Shown: piece after piece, positions 58,368-64,000 of the stretch
Layout of the letters: every line of letters begins with the position of its first letter
Position numbering within the stretch: position 1 is the first letter of the stretch
Assembly (NCBI GenBank): GCA_035048815.1
Contig: JAUCBN010000034.1
Span: 15,424,737 to 15,488,736 of the forward strand
Direction of reading: 5' to 3'
DNA from: Abelmoschus esculentus
Taxonomy: Eukaryota; Streptophyta; Magnoliopsida; Malvales; Malvaceae
DNA length: 64,000 nt
Notes under the pieces: generated by a model
Databases searched by the model: none
What the model was told of the DNA's origin: nothing
What the model saw: only the letters and a program-made list of their open reading frames with translations
Made by a program: the position numbers and the translations under genes

Positions 58368-58622
58368 TTCTACAACGGGCGTCGAAAACAGCTGAACACT
58401 ACTAATGTTAAACATTATTGAACACCATTAAGTTAATTAATAAAAATTTAAAATCTTAAGGACTCAGTATGTAATAAATAAAAGTGTGATAAACTCAACA
58501 TATAATTAATAATTGTATTATTAGTCCTTTAGATTTTTATTCTTTATAAATTAATTTAATAATGTTCAGCGGTATTCAACGTTAACAATGTTCAACGGTG
58601 TTCGACGCCCTTTATAGACTCA
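58368..58622. mobile_element. Foldback MITE-like element
   Basis: Arms of about 70 bp are inverted: GGGCGTCGAAAACAGCTGAA on the left matches GGGCGTCGAACACCGTTGAA read from the right end. Each arm contains repeated GTTGAACA-like units. Non-coding. Confidence 0.75.
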
Positions 58623-59297
58623 TCCTATATAATAATCACATCCTTTTCATATTTTAAAGAAATATATAATTCCCCGTATTTATACGCACGCTCTCCTTTT
58701 GGTCCAGGATTTCAAACCGGATACGGTTATGTTACACAGTTTCTTGTAGGAGGATTAGAGATACATGGGCGGTATAAAAAAAAATCAGCAATCATGCGAA
58801 TTTAAGGAGGAGAAATCGTTCCAACTTTTTTAATATTTTTATTTATGTTTTATAATTTTAAAAAATAAATTTAGGGTATAAATGATAAGTCATTGATATT
58901 GTTTAGATAAGTTTCGAATTCTAGATCTTGTAAGTATAAAAAAATTAATAAAAGACTCGCTCATTAAAAATTGGTGTGAGACCTGAATTAATCTAAATTA
59001 ATAGCTGCAAAGCATTAAGTGATATATTGCATAACCTAATTTCAACTAACACCAACAAAACGTTTAACATGTTTTTTTCTTTCTCTTTCTTTGAAAAATA
59101 ACGTAAATTTTTAATACGTTTGTTTAAATAAAATAAAGTTTATACCAATATGGTTTGGTGTAAGTGATAAGTAGTTTAGTTTTGCTTATGCAAGTTTAAG
59201 TTTGAGGCGTTGTGTATGCAGAAAATCCCTACTAAGAGACTCACCCTCAATAATACTTATTATGGAACAACAAAAGTCGTGTAGTTCCATTATAATC

Positions 59298-59480
59298 AGG
59301 GACGGAGTTGTATCGGGTGTGGAAGGGGTTATTGTCCCTCCCAACTTTTTTGGTATAATTATATGTTTAATTTTTTTAATTTAAATGTTAATTAAATAGG
59401 GTTTTTACTCTCCCAATTTTTAAATTTAAAGGTTTAATAAACTCTTGTCCTTCCTAATATTAAATCCTAGCTCCGTTCCT
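59298..59480. mobile_element. Possible small MITE
   Basis: Begins AGGGACGGAGTTG and ends CTCCGTTCCTAT, a short imperfect terminal inverted repeat around an AT-rich, non-coding interior. No convincing target duplication. Confidence 0.4.
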
Positions 59481-60254
59481 ATTCTAATCCAACGGTAAAC
59501 AGTTAAAATGAGAAACAGACGAACTCAAATTCATTTCTGGAGCTAAACTCGACCCCACGTTTTTACAACTGCAGCTGATGACGATGCCATTCTTTCTACA
59601 TATTGGCCATCATGATTGATACCTAATTCCCCCGGCCATCATGAATCACACCCACACGGCTCTGCAGCTTTTGACTCAAATGTTCAAACAGAAATCAAAG
59701 GCTTATAATAATACAGACATTGATACCTTGATTCTTCCAACCCAATTTTGACTATCCAACCACATATAAACATGTTTGTAGACAAACACATTAGTTATGT
59801 TTTTTGTAAGAAAAACAACAACAAACAATGAAGCATGATTGCATGTCAAAGAGGCACTGAGTTGTTTTGGGATCAATGTCTGTAATCATGGCAAATCTAG
59901 GGTTTTCTTTTCGTGCAAGATAGTGCACAAGGCATCATCATGAAACACGTAGAGGAATGATCCACAAACATTGCCAATTGCCATGCCCATCTCTTGGTGA
60001 TAGTCAACGGTGAAGATGAATTACATGCACTAGAAAAAACTAGGATCAGACCAATTTAAGCCTATACTCATAGAGTCCAATAATAATACCTCATTGATTA
60101 CCAATCTCTTCATTTATTGAGCCCAAGAAGAAACTAACATGAATTAGTCTTTGTACATATATTTAATAAGTAAAATTTATTAATATTAGTATTTGTTATT
60201 TATTTATTTATTCTCAGTTTCATACAGTTATATTGGGTTAATTTTGAGAAATAC

Positions 60255-60562
60255 AGGGGTTTAAGTTTATTTTTAGTATTATAAAGACATTTGGAAAATA
60301 ATTGGGGAAGTAGACCAATTGCTACAGTAATAAAAGGACCTCATCACCTTCTCTTGGCGAGGTCTTTTCTCTCTTCTTGAACCATGCCAAGAAGAGATGG
60401 CGAAGTATTGTTGATCCATTTAATTTATTCGGTTGAATGAGGAAGAGAGAGAAGACCTCGTCAAGAAAGGTGACGAAGTCTTTTTATTACTGTAGCAATT
60501 GGCTTACATTCCCAATTATTTCTCAAACTCCCTAAAATCTTAAAATTAATTTCAAACAACAA
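60255..60562. mobile_element. Foldback MITE-like element
   Basis: Arms of roughly 125 bp are inverted copies: CCAATTGCTACAGTAATAAA and GGCGAGGTCTTTTCTCTC on the left match the reverse complement at about 60440-60510, and weaker similarity continues outward (GAAAATAATTGGGG). The near-perfect core suggests a hairpin transcript could form. Confidence 0.85.
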
Positions 60563-61215
60563 AATTTTTCAAAATTTTCCGTTATATTTTTCTTCTTCAA
60601 ATATTTTGAAGTTCAAACTCTACCTTATTTTCATTATAATTTTTTAACAGTTAATCTAACCTGATTTTGTACATCCAAAATATCAGTGATTATATAAAAA
60701 ATAAAAGGATTAATTTATAAAAAATTAAAATAGAATGAATAGATTCAATGATCACAAATCTATTATTCCATTCGATATTAACGAATTTTAGGATCATACG
60801 TGATATTTAACCATTTCATTCTTTATTCAATTTAAACAGACCCGGTGGAACCGCCTACTCTAATTAATCCCTCTTCACACATCCCGCCGCCAAGTTTCCT
60901 TAGGTAAAATCTGAAACCCTAAACTCAATTGGAATATTTCTCCTTGAGTCTTGAGATTTTGAGCTCTCTGCTTATGCATCAATCTGCTATAGGTTAGCGG
61001 ACCGTTATTGACGCTATTTTCCGTTACACTACTATTTGCGTCCGACGTTCCGCTGCTATTGTGCATTTTGCTCACACCGCTATCGAGGTCTTTACGATGG
61101 TGGACGGCGCCGACACCGCGAAATAGCGACCCGGGAGTCGGGATACATCTACACTGCCGTTATTTTAAACGCTTTCCGCCTCCTTCAATCTCTCCTCTCT
61201 GTTGTTGGATTACTA

Positions 61216-64000
61216 ATGGACGTGAAACTTGACACGGCCGAGAAAAAGGTAAAGCGTTTCGATATATATTTGTTAACTTCCATTTGTTATTGCAGCAATT
61301 GTTGCAGTTTGTTTCCACCTGTTTGCTAAATTTGTCTTTGCAAGTTGTTTGGTTTTAGAAAAGTGGATTAATCAAAGTACTTCCCTTTGAAAGTATAATG
61401 TTTACAATGTACTTAAGCTCAGATATTATGAACAGGTTCTTGTTGAGCTCGTGAAGTTAGTTCAAAAGCGAGGACTGGAAGGAACTCAAGGAGGATGGAA
61501 GGATTTTTTGAAAACTTATGACAAAAAATTTGGTGCTTCTTTGAGTGATCCTTCGAGGCGGTCCAATGATGTCTTAGTATCGTTTCTGAAGACATTTACT
61601 AAAGATGAGGATTTGAAAGTAAATTTATGATTGTTTATTGTTTTCAATCACTGTATTTTCCTTGGTACTCTGGGTTTGAGGATGTTAATGTTTTGTTTTT
61701 TCCTTCGCTTGCTTGTTTGCAGCTTTTCTCTATAGTGTTCCAATGTCATTCGAATAGGAACATAGTGGAAAAATTAAGAAAACAATCTCTGGACAATGAA
61801 TCCCCTGAGCAGGTATAATAACATTTCCCCCAGGAATCTATATCTTGAGTAGCTCTGTAGCACCATTCTGTAACTGGTCTTGTTAATTGGTTATGTGGCA
61901 GTGCAGAGTCTTGTCCGTTTAACTCTGGAACACCCTCAATATCCGCTTGATTATGCATTTCCGACAGTTGACGAGGTTTGTTACTGATACCTCTTTTTGT
62001 TTTTTTGCCTTTGTCTCGTTTATGCTTCTATCCATCCTTCAGAAGTCTTATCAATTATAAACTCAGGGATGGACTGTTACCAAGCCCCCTAAAAGATCTC
62101 GGGCAATGAAGTCAAATAAAATGATTGCTGTTGATTGTGAAATGGTTCTATGTGAAGATGGCACTGAAGCATTAGTGAGAGTTTGTGCTGTAGATCGTGA
62201 TTTACAGGTATCAAGTTTTTTTTTCTCCCTCTAATATATATAAAGGACCTTTGATACTACGGAATCTTATTCTAAACTAGTTCCGACAGTACCACCTCAA
62301 AAGAATGTAAAACTTGCTATGCACTTCCGTCATCTATGTTTCTAATTTGGCAACTGTACCATCAAGTTACTTAAGCTGTTGAGCTAAAGGCAGTAAATTG
62401 GTATTGATCATATATTTATCTTGTGCTAGAGAAAATATAACTGGTGTTCTTTTTGGGGGGTTTTGTTCTTTTTTTCAGGTCAAAATCAATGAACTTGTAA
62501 AACCAAACAAATCAGTGGTTGATTATCGGACTGAGATTACTGGAGTTGCAGCAGGAGATTTGGATGGTGTTACTTGTTCAGTAGCTGACATACAGGTATA
62601 GAATGTCTAATCTTTCTGTTTCTTGGTCCTCCAATGTTTGTTTATCTGAGCAATGGAACATTTCATAGGAATCAATGAAGAAGCTGTTATCTGCTGGGAC
62701 TATTTTAGTGGGACATAGTTTACACAATGATTTGCAAGGTATTGTTGCATAATGACTAAAAGTTCGATTTCATTCTACTGTGGAATCAATATCAAGCCTC
62801 GGTTATGATTTCCTTAACCTTTAAGTGTTACTGTTTTCTGGATACAGTGCTAAAGATGAACCATGCGAGAGTGATTGACACCTCATATATCTTCAAATAT
62901 TTGGATGCACCTATCTATAGAAAACCATCTTTGAATAACTTGTGCAAGGTAAGTACTAGGCAGTTTCTTTTTCCTTAAAAGTGACACACACAGGGGATCA
63001 AAGGAACCTGAAATACTGCATGTTTCACAAAGTATTACATTGTTTTACTGTTTTGGCTACTTAAATTAAGCAGATATCTGTGGGACATATAGAATGTTCA
63101 ATGAATGGCTTGTCAATAAAATTCCTTCATAGTACTTGCTACTTGACCATAAACTATGTTACCCCAACTCTTTGATTTCCTTGAAGTACTTGCATCTGAT
63201 ACCTATGTCTGGCACTTATTTAGATACGAGTATAGAGTTATAATCCTCCAGATATATGGATATACTAAGAATGAATTGAGTATATCCATAGTAATACTTA
63301 CCCTGAGTCTGGGTAACCACAAATAAGAGTGAGTGCTTAGTTCTTAGTAAAGAACTTTCTCAGTGCTATAGATGGCAAAGTCTACTGGTAGTTTTAGATG
63401 CTGAATTTAGGTTTTAACTTTCTGTGCATTGTTTTTACAGTCCATACTGGGATATGAAGTTCGAAAGCCTGGTGCTGCTCATAATTGTCTGGATGATGCA
63501 TGTGCTGCGATGAAACTGGTTCTTGCTAGACTAGAACGTGGTGAAGTTACCCTGATTCAAGATGTATGGGCATTTGACTGCTGATTATCTTTATTTTCAG
63601 TTGTTTATATCTTTGCATGTATCTTTATTTATTTATTTTTGCAAAACCAGGTACTTGAACCGGAAAGGGAGAAGCTACTACTGCACAAAATACCAGTCCA
63701 TGTTCGAAGAGAAGAAATTTCCAGTGTCATTCCAGGAGCTGTTGCAATTGAACCAAAGGTTGATTATATCTTCTAACTTCTCTTTAGAAATTCATGGCTT
63801 AGCTTTTCTTTACCCTGGGTTGTTGCGTATTGCATTTTTAAAAGATTGAGACTAGTGAAGAGATGTGTTCTCTTGAGATGTTCTATATGGAAAATTTGTT
63901 GTCCCAATAATTGATAGAGCATTTCCTGGCTATTTAAGGTGTATTCCCGGGCACTGATAAAATGCACTTCCATGGCACTTGAAAAATGATCTAAATTCCT
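61216..64000 (+). CDS. Small RNA degrading nuclease, SDN3-like (partial, 3' end beyond window)
   Basis: Ten exons are visible and join in frame: 61216-61248, 61436-61618, 61723-61812, 61907-61975, 62067-62207, 62479-62595, 62669-62738, 62848-62948, 63441-63563 and 63651-63758. A charged N-terminus (ELVKLVQKRGLEGTQGGW) is followed by the DEDDh 3'-5' exonuclease domain: MIAVDCEMVLCEDG (Asp and Glu of motif I), VGHSLHNDLQVLKMNHARVI (motif II), and AAHNCLDDACAAMKLV (His and Asp of motif III). All catalytic residues are present. SDN proteins trim 2'-O-methylated small RNAs, so a role in miRNA turnover is expected. Synteny points to SDN3 (At5g67240). A coding exon ends at 63758 with GT; further exons, expected to carry an RNA-binding domain, lie past the window edge. 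Confidence 0.93.

Larger units (their letters stand above)
58623..61215. other. Intergenic region with two small hairpin elements
   Basis: No gene is supported. A possible MITE lies at 59298-59480 and a foldback at 60255-60562. From about 60860 the sequence becomes GC-richer, as expected for the leader of the exonuclease gene. Confidence 0.4.

Noticed and set aside
1..64000. CRISPR arrays, operons, prophage or tRNA/rRNA genes
   Set aside because: None was seen; the sequence is a plant nuclear region and no tRNA or rRNA signature was recognised by eye.

Overview
The window is nuclear DNA of a flowering plant. Its genes have introns with GT/AG borders, its intergenic DNA is AT-rich, and it encodes plant-only families (NPH3, PPR-DYW, CrRLK1L, lysine-rich AGP, D-type cyclin). 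Gene content and order, recalled without a search, match duplicated Arabidopsis blocks on At2g23, At4g37 and At5g67. That points to a rosid dicot, and protein similarity plus repeat style suggest Malvaceae, perhaps Gossypium. The species is inference.

Layout. 1-12 kb: an NPH3/BTB gene (minus), a PME11-like pectinesterase (minus), a truncated relic of chloroplast RNC1 (plus) and a 78-aa zinc-finger protein (minus). 11.3-12.3 kb: a 1-kb foldback element. 12.6-17.3 kb: an MFSD5-like molybdate transporter (plus), then a Ycf36/DUF1230 relic whose last recognisable exon is inverted. 19-22 kb: a serine/asparagine-rich protein of unknown function (minus) and a lysine-rich AGP relic carrying a small hairpin transposon. 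22.7-26 kb: a PUB4-type U-box/ARM E3 ligase (minus) with an in-frame TAG. 29.8-36.4 kb: an ELI1-like PPR-DYW editing factor and a damaged CYP81 P450. 39-45.4 kb: a CrRLK1L receptor kinase, its degraded tandem copy and a PIP-type secreted peptide gene. 50-56.5 kb: an LRR receptor-like pseudokinase and a CYCD3 cyclin. 61.2-64 kb: the 5' part of an SDN-type exonuclease, which runs off the window.

The genes form no operon-like system. They are an ordinary syntenic block containing a cluster of signalling loci (CrRLK1L pair, PIP peptide, LRR-RLK). The unusual features are the many relics (RNC1, DUF1230, AGP, CYP81, CrRLK1L copy), isolated lesions in otherwise conserved genes (PUB4 nonsense codon, cyclin splice-phase problem), and many hairpin-type elements, one with an hAT-like element nested in its arm just upstream of the PPR gene. 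I found no previously undescribed multi-gene system. The peptide gene, the inverted DUF1230 exon and the nested foldback are the observations most worth following.
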